Translations under genes and position numbers: made by a program
Notes under the pieces: model-generated
The model's database searches: none
What the model saw: the letters and a program-made list of their open reading frames with translations, nothing else
Told to the model about the DNA's origin: nothing
NCBI GenBank assembly: GCA_050485385.1
Contig: JBJHBG010000001.1
Coordinates: 46,886-110,885 of the forward strand
Length of the DNA stretch: 64,000 nt
Source: RECO01 sp050485385
GTDB taxonomy: Bacteria > Pseudomonadota > Alphaproteobacteria > Geminicoccales > Geminicoccaceae
Reading direction: 5' to 3'
Part shown: one piece after another, positions 17,720 through 25,184 of the stretch
Numbering within the stretch: position 1 is the stretch's first letter
Layout of the letters: every line of letters begins with the position of its first letter

Positions 17720-18346
17720 CTAAGCCTCCCGAATGGTTGGAACGAGCCAAGGCTCAGCCTCGGCCGCGGCGGCCTCGAAGGCCTCGATGCGCGCCAGATG
17801 ACGGAGCGTCTCGTCGATGGAGTCGGTCCCGTCGAGCAGACGTCGTCGGTTCGACGGGGCGATCTCGAAGTCGATGGTGCCGAGCGCGTCGCTCCGGATC
17901 GTTTGCGCCTCGAGGTCGACCGACAGGGTAGCGGTCGCCGGCTCGGCCGCGAGCGCCAGGCAGCGCTCCAGGTCGGCCGGCCGGACCGTTGCCGGCAAAA
18001 TCATGTTGTTGATGCAGTTCGCCTCGAAGATGTCGGCGAACAGCGACGAGACGATGCAGCGGATGCCGAACGCCTCGAGCGCCCAGGGCGCGTGCTCGCG
18101 CGACGAGCCGGAGCCGAAATTGTGGCCGGCGACGAGGATCGAGGCGTGGCGCCAGGGCTCTCGGTTGAGCACGAAGTCGTCCCGCTCGCGGCCGTCCTCG
18201 TCGAAGCGCAAGCCGTGGAAGAGGAATGCGCCCATGCGGTCGAGATCGGTGCGGCGGAGGAACCGTTGGGGGTAGATCAGGTCGGTGTTGACGTCGCTCC
18301 AGGGCAATGCTGCGGCGATGCCGGTGTGGCGGGTGAAGGGGGTCAT
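17720..18346 (-). CDS. leuD: 3-isopropylmalate dehydratase small subunit-like protein
   Basis: A 208-residue swivelling-domain partner of the LeuC-type aconitase. Markers are NTDLIYPQRFLRR at the N-terminus, GHNFGSGSSREHAPWALEAFGIRCIVSSLFADIF and NNMILPATV. In most bacterial LeuD proteins the loop reads NFGCGSSRE; here the Cys is Ser. The YNNC stretch typical of LeuD reads EANC. Both changes are in or near the substrate-facing loop and hint at an altered substrate. It is 7 bp downstream of leuC and abuts leuB. Confidence 0.87.
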   Translation of the reverse strand: MTPFTRHTGIAAALPWSDVNTDLIYPQRFLRRTDLDRMGAFLFHGLRFDEDGRERDDFVLNREPWRHASILVAGHNFGSGSSREHAPWALEAFGIRCIVSSLFADIFEANCINNMILPATVRPADLERCLALAAEPATATLSVDLEAQTIRSDALGTIDFEIAPSNRRRLLDGTDSIDETLRHLARIEAFEAAAAEAEPWLVPTIREA

Positions 18347-18353
18347 CGCGGTC

Positions 18354-19766
18354 TCACACCAGTTGGCGCACGTCGGTCAGGCGGCCGGTGACGGCGGCGG
18401 CGGCGGCCATGGCCGGGCTCACGAGATGGGTACGGCCGCCCGGGCCCTGGCGGCCTTCGAAATTGCGGTTGGACGTGGAGGCACTGCGCTCGCCTGGACC
18501 GAGCGTCTCGCCGTTCATGGCGAGGCACATCGAGCAGCCGGGCTCGCGCCATTCGAAGCCGGCCTCGACGAAGAGACGGTCGAGACCCTCCTCTTCGGCC
18601 TGTTGCTTGACGAGGCCGGAGCCCGGCACCACCCAGGCATGCACGCGATCCGCGACCTTGCGGCCGACGACGACTTTGGCTGCCGCCCGCAGGTCTTCGA
18701 TGCGGCCGTTGGTGCAGGAGCCGATGAACACCCGGTCGACGGTCACGTCCTCGAGCCGCCCGCCCGCCGGCAGGTCCATGTACCGCAACGCCGCCTCGAC
18801 CCGCGCCCGCTCCGCCGGATCGTCGATGAGCCGGGGGTCGGGCAGCGATGCCGTGATCGGCAGCGCCTGACCCGGATTGGTGCCCCAGGTGACGTAGGGC
18901 GCGATCTCGGCCGCATCGAGCGTCACCTCTCGGTCGAAACGGGCCTCGTCGTCGCTCGTCAACGCGCGCCACGCGTCGACCGCTCGGTCCCACGCCGCGC
19001 CCTCGGGCACGAGGCGCCGACCCTGGAGATAGGCGAGGGTGGTCGCGTCAGGGGCGATCATGCCGGCCCGCGCGCCGGCTTCGATGGACATGTTGCAGAC
19101 GGTCATCCGTGCTTCCATCGACAGCGCGCGGATCGTCTCGCCGGCATACTCGACGACGTGGCCCGTGCCGCCAGCGACGCCGATCCGGTGCAGGAGGGCC
19201 AGGATCAGATCCTTGGCCGTGGCACCCTCGGGGAGACGGCCGTCGACCGTGACCCGCATCGAGCGGGAGCGGCGCTGGACGATGGTCTGCGTGGCCAGCA
19301 CGTGCTCGACGTCGGAAATGCCGATGCCGAAGGCGAAGGCCCCGAAGGCGCCGTGGGTCGAGGTATGGCTATCGCCGCAGACCACGAGCGTACCCGGCAG
19401 GACGAAGCCCTGCTCCGGGCCGATCACGTGGACGATGCCCTGGCGGCGGTCGCGGACGGAGAAGACCTCGAAGCCGGCCCAGCGGCCGAGCGCTTCGATG
19501 TCCTGCACCATCGTCCGCGCGTCCTCGTCGGCATAGGCGATGGCGCCCGCCCGCGACGCGGTCGGCACCACGTGGTCGGTCACCCCGAGCGTGAGGTCCG
19601 GGCGCCGCACCGCCCGCCCGGATCGCTGGAGGCCGCGATAGGCGTAGGTGGCGACGCCCTCGTGGACGAGGTGGCGGTCGACGAACAGGATCGCCCGCTC
19701 GCCGTCGAGGTCGGCGACGACGTGCTTGTCCCAGATCTTCTCGTACAGGGTGCGGGGCCTTGCCAT
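18354..19766 (-). CDS. leuC: 3-isopropylmalate dehydratase large subunit-like protein
   Basis: A 470-residue aconitase-family large subunit holding a [4Fe-4S] cluster through Cys ligands in CGDSHTSTHGAFG (first region), VFIGSCTNGRIED and EPGCSMCLAMN. TLYEKIWDKHVV, GGTGHVVEYAGE, MTVCNMSIEAGARAG and RSASTSNRNFEGRQG are standard LeuC landmarks. The stretch after the first region, DHVVPTASRAGA, differs from the usual DHNVPT. It catalyses isomerisation of an alkylmalate by dehydration and rehydration together with LeuD. It is 28 bp downstream of the GntR gene and probably part of the same long transcript. Confidence 0.9.
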   Translation of the reverse strand: MARPRTLYEKIWDKHVVADLDGERAILFVDRHLVHEGVATYAYRGLQRSGRAVRRPDLTLGVTDHVVPTASRAGAIAYADEDARTMVQDIEALGRWAGFEVFSVRDRRQGIVHVIGPEQGFVLPGTLVVCGDSHTSTHGAFGAFAFGIGISDVEHVLATQTIVQRRSRSMRVTVDGRLPEGATAKDLILALLHRIGVAGGTGHVVEYAGETIRALSMEARMTVCNMSIEAGARAGMIAPDATTLAYLQGRRLVPEGAAWDRAVDAWRALTSDDEARFDREVTLDAAEIAPYVTWGTNPGQALPITASLPDPRLIDDPAERARVEAALRYMDLPAGGRLEDVTVDRVFIGSCTNGRIEDLRAAAKVVVGRKVADRVHAWVVPGSGLVKQQAEEEGLDRLFVEAGFEWREPGCSMCLAMNGETLGPGERSASTSNRNFEGRQGPGGRTHLVSPAMAAAAAVTGRLTDVRQLV

Positions 19767-19794
19767 TCGCCTTCCTTCGTTGCCTGCGGGGCCG

Positions 19795-20463
19795 CTAACC
19801 GGGCGTTCCCCCGGCCAGCTCGCGCCAGCCCTTGCTGATGTGCCGTTCCATCGCGGCGAGTGCGGCCGCGCTGTCGCCGCGCTCGACGCAGGCGAGGAAG
19901 GCCGCGTGCTCGGCCTGCATGCGGCTCTGCCGGTCGTCGATCGCGTCCAGGTCGTGGAACGGGTACTTGGCCCAGAGCACCCGGACGAACTCGAGCGTCT
20001 GCGGGCGGGCGGCCATCTCGTAGAAGGTGAAGTGAAAGCGATAGTTGAGGCGCCGCACTTCCAGCCGGTCGCGGGCGGCCACCGCCCGCGCGCAGTCCTC
20101 GTGCAGCCGCTCGACCTCGGCCAGCGTTGCCCGGTCGAGATTGTCGAGCGCGTGGCGGATCAACTCGCGCTCCAGCAGGAGCCGCAGATCGCGGATCTCG
20201 CGCGCCTGGTCCTGGTCGATGAAGGGGACGATCGCCCCCTTGTGCGAGGCCCCGGCGACGTAGCCCTCGGCCTCCAGGATCCGGAACGCCTCGCGTACCG
20301 GCGTCACCGAGACGCCGAACTCCGCCGCCAGTTCCATCTGCTTGAGCCGCTTGCCGCGCGGGTACTCGCCGACGACGATCCGCTCGCGGATGACGTCGGA
20401 GATCTGGTCTTGCATGGTCTTGACCTGCAACGGCGCAGCGGCCTTCGAGGAAAGTGGCGTCAT
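19795..20463 (-). CDS. GntR family regulator, FadR/FCD subfamily
   Basis: A 222-residue regulator. Residues ~15-80 are a winged helix (VIRERIVVGEYPRGKRLKQMELAAEFGVSVTPVREAFRIL in two parts), and residues ~90-215 form an all-helical FCD ligand domain with the metal-type His/Asp set in LNYRFHFTFYEMA and QAEHAAFLACVERGD. This subfamily senses organic acids and usually controls its own catabolic operon. Its ATG overlaps the SDR stop (ATGA), so it is embedded in the gene train. The palindromes at 28305-28351 in front of the TAXI gene are the obvious candidate operators. Confidence 0.9.
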   Translation of the reverse strand: MTPLSSKAAAPLQVKTMQDQISDVIRERIVVGEYPRGKRLKQMELAAEFGVSVTPVREAFRILEAEGYVAGASHKGAIVPFIDQDQAREIRDLRLLLERELIRHALDNLDRATLAEVERLHEDCARAVAARDRLEVRRLNYRFHFTFYEMAARPQTLEFVRVLWAKYPFHDLDAIDDRQSRMQAEHAAFLACVERGDSAAALAAMERHISKGWRELAGGTPG

Positions 20464-21218
20464 CGACGACCTCCGGACATCGTGAGATTGGAGGCCGTAC
20501 AATAGGCAGCGGCGTCGGAGAGCAACCAGAGGATTCCCCCGGCCATCTCCTCCGGCGTGGCGGCGCGACGAAGCGGGATCTCGGTCGCGACGCGGGCGAT
20601 CCGCTCGGGCGGGTTCATGGCGGTGGCGGTGACGCCGGGGCTGAAGGCGTTGACCCGGATGCCCTCCGCCGCCACTTCCTCGCCGAAGCCGACGGTGAGG
20701 GCGTTCACCGCCGCCTTGGAGGCGGCGTAGTGGACGCGCCGGCCGGCGCTGCCGTGGCTCGCCGCGATCGACGAGACGTTGACGATCCGCCCGCCCCGAT
20801 GGCCGTGGCGGATCGACATGTAGCGCACGGCCTCGCGGCAGCAGAGGAAGTAGCCGAAGACGTTGACCTCGAAGAGCCGGGTCAGCACGGCGCGGTCGAG
20901 CGTCTCGACGCGGCAGTCGCCGCCGAGCAGCCCCGCGTTGTTGACGAGGTCCGTCACGCCGCCGAAGCGCTCCGCCGTGGTCGCGAACAGGCGGCGCACG
21001 TCGGTCTCGTCCGAGGTGTCGGCACGGCAGGCGAAGGCGTCGCCACCGGCAAGGACGATGGCGTCGACCACTGCGGAAGCGGCCTTCTCGTCGCCGTGGT
21101 AGTCGACGCAGACCCGATAGCCCGCCGCGCCTGCCAGCCGTGCGGTCGCGGCACCGATGCCGCGCGAACCGCCGGTGACGATCAGCACGCGCGGAGCGGC
21201 GTTCTCGGGCAGGGCCAC
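20460..21218 (-). CDS. short-chain dehydrogenase/reductase
   Basis: A 252-residue classical SDR: cofactor motif GGSRGIG (residues 16-22), NNAG (93-96), and catalytic Ser ~150, Tyr164 and Lys168 in HYAASK. The Asp in VCVDYHGDE after the second strand, with no basic residue at the usual position, makes NAD(H) more likely than NADP(H), though the rule is not strict. The substrate is unknown. Being wedged between the DUF35/thiolase pair and the GntR gene suggests oxidation or reduction of a hydroxyacyl or hydroxyacid intermediate of the pathway. GTG 21218 starts 3 bp after the DUF35 stop. Confidence 0.85.
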   Translation of the reverse strand: MALPENAAPRVLIVTGGSRGIGAATARLAGAAGYRVCVDYHGDEKAASAVVDAIVLAGGDAFACRADTSDETDVRRLFATTAERFGGVTDLVNNAGLLGGDCRVETLDRAVLTRLFEVNVFGYFLCCREAVRYMSIRHGHRGGRIVNVSSIAASHGSAGRRVHYAASKAAVNALTVGFGEEVAAEGIRVNAFSPGVTATAMNPPERIARVATEIPLRRAATPEEMAGGILWLLSDAAAYCTASNLTMSGGRR

Positions 21219-21221
21219 CGC

Positions 21222-21641
21222 CTAGGCCCGGTCCGCGCAGACGAAGCGCGGCAGGGCGTAGCCGCCCTCGGGCCGGACCACCACGGCCTCGACCCGCTGG
21301 CCGATCCAGCTTCCGGCGGGTGGCGGGCCCTCCAGGTTGCTCATCAGGATCGGCCCCTCGTCGAGCCGTACCGCGATGACGTTGTAGGGCGGCGTGTAGC
21401 CCGGCAGATAGCCCTTGTGGAAGACCACCCAGGAGAGGATCTCGCCGCTGCCGGAGACCGGGCGCCACTCGGCCTCGGGCGAAAGGCAGGCGTGACAGAC
21501 CGGCCCCGGCGGGTAGCGCACCGTGCCGCAAGCGAGGCAGGTCTGTAGCGCGAGGCGTTCGGTGCGCTCCAGATGGTCCCAGAAAGGGCGGTCGTAGAGG
21601 CCCATGACGCGGGCCGGCAGGCCGTCGGTCGGATCGCTCAT
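21222..21641 (-). CDS. DUF35 zinc-ribbon/OB-fold acyl-CoA-associated protein
   Basis: A 139-residue protein with a rubredoxin-like zinc ribbon at Cys35, Cys38, Cys49 and Cys52 (CLACG and CHAC). It is followed by an OB-fold (SGSGEILSWVVFHKGYLPGY, PYNVIAVRLDEGP, IGQRVEAVV). DUF35 proteins pair with thiolase-fold enzymes. In steroid side-chain breakdown such a pair (ChsH2 type with Ltp2) is a retro-aldolase, and in mevalonate-producing archaea the pair channels acetoacetyl-CoA. The 4-bp spacing to the upstream thiolase-like gene strongly suggests a complex. Confidence 0.85.
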   Translation of the reverse strand: MSDPTDGLPARVMGLYDRPFWDHLERTERLALQTCLACGTVRYPPGPVCHACLSPEAEWRPVSGSGEILSWVVFHKGYLPGYTPPYNVIAVRLDEGPILMSNLEGPPPAGSWIGQRVEAVVVRPEGGYALPRFVCADRA

Positions 21642-21645
21642 GGCC

Positions 21646-22812
21646 TCACCTCGCGTAGATGATCGACATCGACTTGCCGGCGACGTCGGAGGAGTAGTGG
21701 ACGTGGCGGCAGTTCTCGACCTGGCGCGGGCCGCATTCACCTCGGAGCTGGCGCACGCACTCGACCTGGTGGTTCCAGCCCTGCATGTAGCTCTCGGAGA
21801 GGTGGCCGCCGCTGGTGTTGGTCGGCAGCCGGCCGTCGAGGCCGATGCCCCGCTCGCGCATGAACTTGCCGGCCTCGCCGACGCCGCAATAGCCGTAGCC
21901 CTCGAGCGCCAGCGGCACGTGCACCGAGAAGCTGTCGTAGACCTGGAAGACGTCGATGTCCGCGGGGCCGAGGCCGCTGCCGTCGAAGATTTGGCGCGCG
22001 ACCTCCTCCTGAGCCGGGCGGTAGAACTCGGTCAGCCGTGGCTCCAGACTGGTCGCGTTCCGGTTCAGATCGAAGCGGCCGACGGTCTCGATGTAGACCG
22101 GCCGGTCGGTGAGGCGCTTCGCCCGCTCTGCCTCGGCGATGATCAGCGCCACGCCGCCGTCGTTGACCAGACAGTAGTCGAAGAGGTGCAAGGGCTCGCA
22201 GACATAGGGTGCCGCCATGTAGTCGTCGAGCGTGATGGGCCGGCCCTGCATGATGGCGTTGGGGTTGTGCTGCGCCGCCGCGCGCTGGGCGACGGCGACG
22301 TGCCCCAGGTCGCGCTCGCTCACCCCGTAGCGTTCGCCGTAGCGGCGGAAGGTCAGGGCGTAGAGTGCCCCTTGGGAGGTGAGGCCCCACGGTGCGTGGT
22401 AGACGTAGGAGAGAAAGGCGTCGCCGCCCATCGCCTGCGGGCCGCCATATTGGGTGCCGGCCGAGCGCTGGTCGTTGCCGTAGACCAGGGCAACCACCTC
22501 GGCCATGCCGGTCTCGATCGCCTGGACGGCCTGGATGACGGCGAGCACCGCATCGGCCTGGTCGCCCCAGCGCACGTCGAGCTGCAACAGCTCGCCCATC
22601 CGCTCGTAGGCCGTCCAGGGACCCGAGATGAGGCCGTCGATCTCCCTGCGGTCGAGCTTGGCGTCGGCCAGAGCCTCGCGGAAGGCGAGCGCCGCATAGC
22701 CGCAGGAATCCGCGGGCTGTTCGCCCGCGCGGACGCGTTTCCAATCGCCCACCCAATCGGTATGGCCGACGCCGACGACGGCGGCGACGCGACGGCCGCG
22801 CGGACGCATCAT
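21646..22812 (-). CDS. thiolase-fold protein lacking the nucleophilic Cys (lipid-transfer/SCP-x type)
   Basis: A 388-residue thiolase-superfamily protein (GVGHTDWVG near the N-terminus, VQAIETGMAEVVALVYGND, VNDGGVALIIAEAERAK, DIDVFQVYDSFSVHVPLALE, NTSGGHLSE). Where true thiolases have the acyl-accepting Cys in N-x-x-C-x-S/T-G, this protein reads RWGDQADAV (residues ~81-89), without Cys. The C-terminal GGHLSE His region is kept. It therefore probably does not do Claisen chemistry; with the adjacent DUF35 gene it resembles Ltp2-type aldolases. The start is ATG 22812, overlapping the CoA-transferase stop (ATGA). Confidence 0.85.
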   Translation of the reverse strand: MMRPRGRRVAAVVGVGHTDWVGDWKRVRAGEQPADSCGYAALAFREALADAKLDRREIDGLISGPWTAYERMGELLQLDVRWGDQADAVLAVIQAVQAIETGMAEVVALVYGNDQRSAGTQYGGPQAMGGDAFLSYVYHAPWGLTSQGALYALTFRRYGERYGVSERDLGHVAVAQRAAAQHNPNAIMQGRPITLDDYMAAPYVCEPLHLFDYCLVNDGGVALIIAEAERAKRLTDRPVYIETVGRFDLNRNATSLEPRLTEFYRPAQEEVARQIFDGSGLGPADIDVFQVYDSFSVHVPLALEGYGYCGVGEAGKFMRERGIGLDGRLPTNTSGGHLSESYMQGWNHQVECVRQLRGECGPRQVENCRHVHYSSDVAGKSMSIIYAR

Positions 22813-24014
22813 CGCACCACCCCGTCTTCGACCAGCCGGTCGATCTCGGCCGGCGGCAGGCCCAGGACGTCGCCGAGGACGGCGTCGTTGTGCTCGCCCA
22901 TCAAGGGCGGCCGCTGCAGCCGAACGCGCGCGTCGTCGATCCGATAGGGCGGCGAGGTGTAGAGGGTTTCGCCGATCTCCGGATGGGCGACCGTCTGCCA
23001 GTAGCCGCGTGCCTGGAGCTGCGCGTCGCGCTCGACCAGATGCCGCGACGAGGCCACGACCGCCGCCGGCACCCCCGCGGCCCGAAGCTCGTTCGCCGCC
23101 GTCTCGCCGTCGCGCGCGCCCACCCAGTCGGCCACCAGCCGGTCGACCTCGCCAGAGCGCTCGAGCCGCGCCGCCGCCGCTGCCAGACCCGTATCCAGCG
23201 CTGCACCGCCGAGGACCGCAGCGAGCGCCTGCCATTGCCGGTCGCACTCGACGGCGACGGCCACCCAGTCGTCCTCGCCCCGTGCCCGATAGACGTCGTG
23301 CGGGCAGTGGCGGAGCGAGCGGTTGCCGACCTGCGCCGGTTCCTCGCCCTTGCTGGCCCATTGCAGGAACGGGCCGCCCATGAAGTTGAGGGTCGATTCC
23401 ACCTGCGACAGGTCGATGCGACAGCCCTCGCCGGTCAGCCGGCGCCGCCTGAGCGCCGCCATCACGGCGAAGGCGGCATGGTGGCAGTTGGCGGCATGGT
23501 CGGGATAGTGCGTGCCCGGCCCGACCGGGTCGTCGGGTCCGTAGGCGGTCTGCCACATCTGTCCGGTCACCGCGCTGATGGTCATGCCGACCCCGGCCAT
23601 GGCCGCCCGTGGTCCATCGGCGCCGTACATCGGCATCTCGAGATAGACGATCGTCGGCGCCACCTCGCGCACGGCCGCGTAGCCGAGGCCGAGCCGGTCC
23701 ATCGCCCCGGGCGCGAAGTTGTTGGTCACCACGTCGGAGCGGCGGATCAGTTCCAGCACCAGGTCGCGGCCGCGCTCGCTCTTGAGGTCGAGCGTCAGGC
23801 TCTTCTTGCCGGTGTTGCGCGAGGCGAAATAGCCGCTGCGGTTGACGCCCGGCTTGCCGTCCTTGAACGGCCCACCGGCGCGCACCGGATCGAGCCTGGA
23901 GGCACTTTCCACCTTGATCACCTCGGCGCCGAAGTCGGCGAACAGCTTGGTGCCGAACGGCCCGGCGCCGGCCCAGGTGAGGTCGGTGAAGCGGATACCC
24001 TCGAGCCAGTTCAT
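22809..24014 (-). CDS. CaiB/BaiF family III CoA-transferase (subunit with catalytic Asp)
   Basis: A 401-residue family III CoA-transferase: GIRFTDLTWAGAGPFGTKLFADFGAEVIKVE, the RNTGKKSLTLDL loop, RSDVVTNNFAPGAMDRLGLGY, and the catalytic Asp at about residue 172 in YPDHAANCHHAAFAVMAAL. These enzymes move CoA from a donor such as succinyl-CoA or acetyl-CoA to an organic acid via an Asp-anhydride. AAGGAGG lies 6 bp before ATG 24014, which overlaps the stop of the second CaiB gene. Two adjacent, unlike CaiB genes suggest a heteromeric enzyme, as in benzylsuccinate (BbsEF) or malate (SmtAB) CoA-transferases. Confidence 0.9.
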   Translation of the reverse strand: MNWLEGIRFTDLTWAGAGPFGTKLFADFGAEVIKVESASRLDPVRAGGPFKDGKPGVNRSGYFASRNTGKKSLTLDLKSERGRDLVLELIRRSDVVTNNFAPGAMDRLGLGYAAVREVAPTIVYLEMPMYGADGPRAAMAGVGMTISAVTGQMWQTAYGPDDPVGPGTHYPDHAANCHHAAFAVMAALRRRRLTGEGCRIDLSQVESTLNFMGGPFLQWASKGEEPAQVGNRSLRHCPHDVYRARGEDDWVAVAVECDRQWQALAAVLGGAALDTGLAAAAARLERSGEVDRLVADWVGARDGETAANELRAAGVPAAVVASSRHLVERDAQLQARGYWQTVAHPEIGETLYTSPPYRIDDARVRLQRPPLMGEHNDAVLGDVLGLPPAEIDRLVEDGVVR

Positions 24015-25177
24015 GCGCGCCTCCTTTCCGGTGCCGGGGTCGTGACGGTGCCGTCGTCCAGATAGGCCGCCGTATCGGCGCCGAGCCGAGGTGCCGGCCG
24101 CGCCTGCCAAGCGACGCCGTCGAGCCGGAATGGCGGGCCGGGGAAGGGGGCCGCCACGCCGGTCCCCATGGCGTCGAGTTCGCTGAAGAAGCCGCGATGC
24201 AGGAGCTGTTCGTCCTGCATCAGCTCGCCGATGCGGCTCACCGGCCCGAGGACGATGCGCCGTGCGATCGCCTCTCTGGTCACCTCGCGCTTGTCGAAGG
24301 CACGGACGAAGTCCTCGAACAGCTTGCGGAACAGCCGCTTGGCTTTCCGCGTGGTGCGCCAGTTCGCGTCGGCCCAGCAGGCTTCCTCCAGCGCCGTGCC
24401 GGAGGGGTGGCCCGTCTCCTTCATCCAGGCGACGAGCTGCCGCCAGGAAGCGGCGAGCGCCAACGGCGAGGCGAGGAAGACATGGCCGTCCTTGCAGGCG
24501 AAGATGTCCTCGGTGGCGTCGCGCGTGCCTTCGCCGCCGCGCAGCGAGACGCGGCGTTCGAGATCCCACACCTGGATGGCGTTCTGCAGCGAGTGCGCGA
24601 CGCACTCCTGCACCGAGACGTCGATCAGGTGGCCGTGGCCGCGGCGTTCGGCGTCGAACAGCGCCATGGCCGAAGCGGTGGCGGCATAGACCGACCCCAT
24701 CATCTCCGCCTGTTCGCCGGGCAGCCGCAGCGGCGGCTCGCCGGGACGCCCGGACATCCAGGCAATGCCGCCCGCCGCTTGCAACGTCAGGTCCGAGGCC
24801 GGTGCGTCGGCGAGCGGGCCGCCCAACCCATAGGGCGAGATGGCGGTGATCACCGCCGTCGGTTGCAACCGGCGCAACTCGGCCAAGCGGTCGAAGGCCG
24901 GGCCGTCGCGCTCGACGAAGACCATGGCCGCCGTCCGCACGAGTGCCGCGAAACCGTCCCAGTCCTCGCCGAGGTCGAGCACGACGCTGCGCTTGCCGGC
25001 GGCCGCGAAGGCGAAGCTCTCCAAGGGCGTCTCGCCGGGGGCATCGCCTTGCCGGTCAGCGAGGCCCGAGGGCGGCTCGATGCGGATCACCTCGGCGCCA
25101 TGGTCCGCGAACAGCCGCGTGGCGTACCGCCCGTAGCGGTGGGTGAGGTCGAGGATACGGACGCCCGCGAACGGCAT
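24011..25177 (-). CDS. CaiB/BaiF family III CoA-transferase (second subunit, Asp not evident)
   Basis: A 388-residue CaiB-type protein. GVRILDLTHRYGRYATRLFADHGAEVIRIEPP, the GKRSVVLDLG loop, ITAISPYGLGGP and the GHGHLIDVSVQE segment are family landmarks. At the place of the catalytic Asp it has Glu155/Glu158 (PGEQAEMMGSVYAAT), so by eye alignment the usual Asp seems to be replaced. It may be the structural partner of the next gene. Start options are ATG 25177 (7 bp after the TRAP permease stop, weak ribosome site) or GTG 25195, overlapping that stop. Confidence 0.85.
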   Translation of the reverse strand: MPFAGVRILDLTHRYGRYATRLFADHGAEVIRIEPPSGLADRQGDAPGETPLESFAFAAAGKRSVVLDLGEDWDGFAALVRTAAMVFVERDGPAFDRLAELRRLQPTAVITAISPYGLGGPLADAPASDLTLQAAGGIAWMSGRPGEPPLRLPGEQAEMMGSVYAATASAMALFDAERRGHGHLIDVSVQECVAHSLQNAIQVWDLERRVSLRGGEGTRDATEDIFACKDGHVFLASPLALAASWRQLVAWMKETGHPSGTALEEACWADANWRTTRKAKRLFRKLFEDFVRAFDKREVTREAIARRIVLGPVSRIGELMQDEQLLHRGFFSELDAMGTGVAAPFPGPPFRLDGVAWQARPAPRLGADTAAYLDDGTVTTPAPERRRA

Positions 25178-25184
25178 GATCGGC

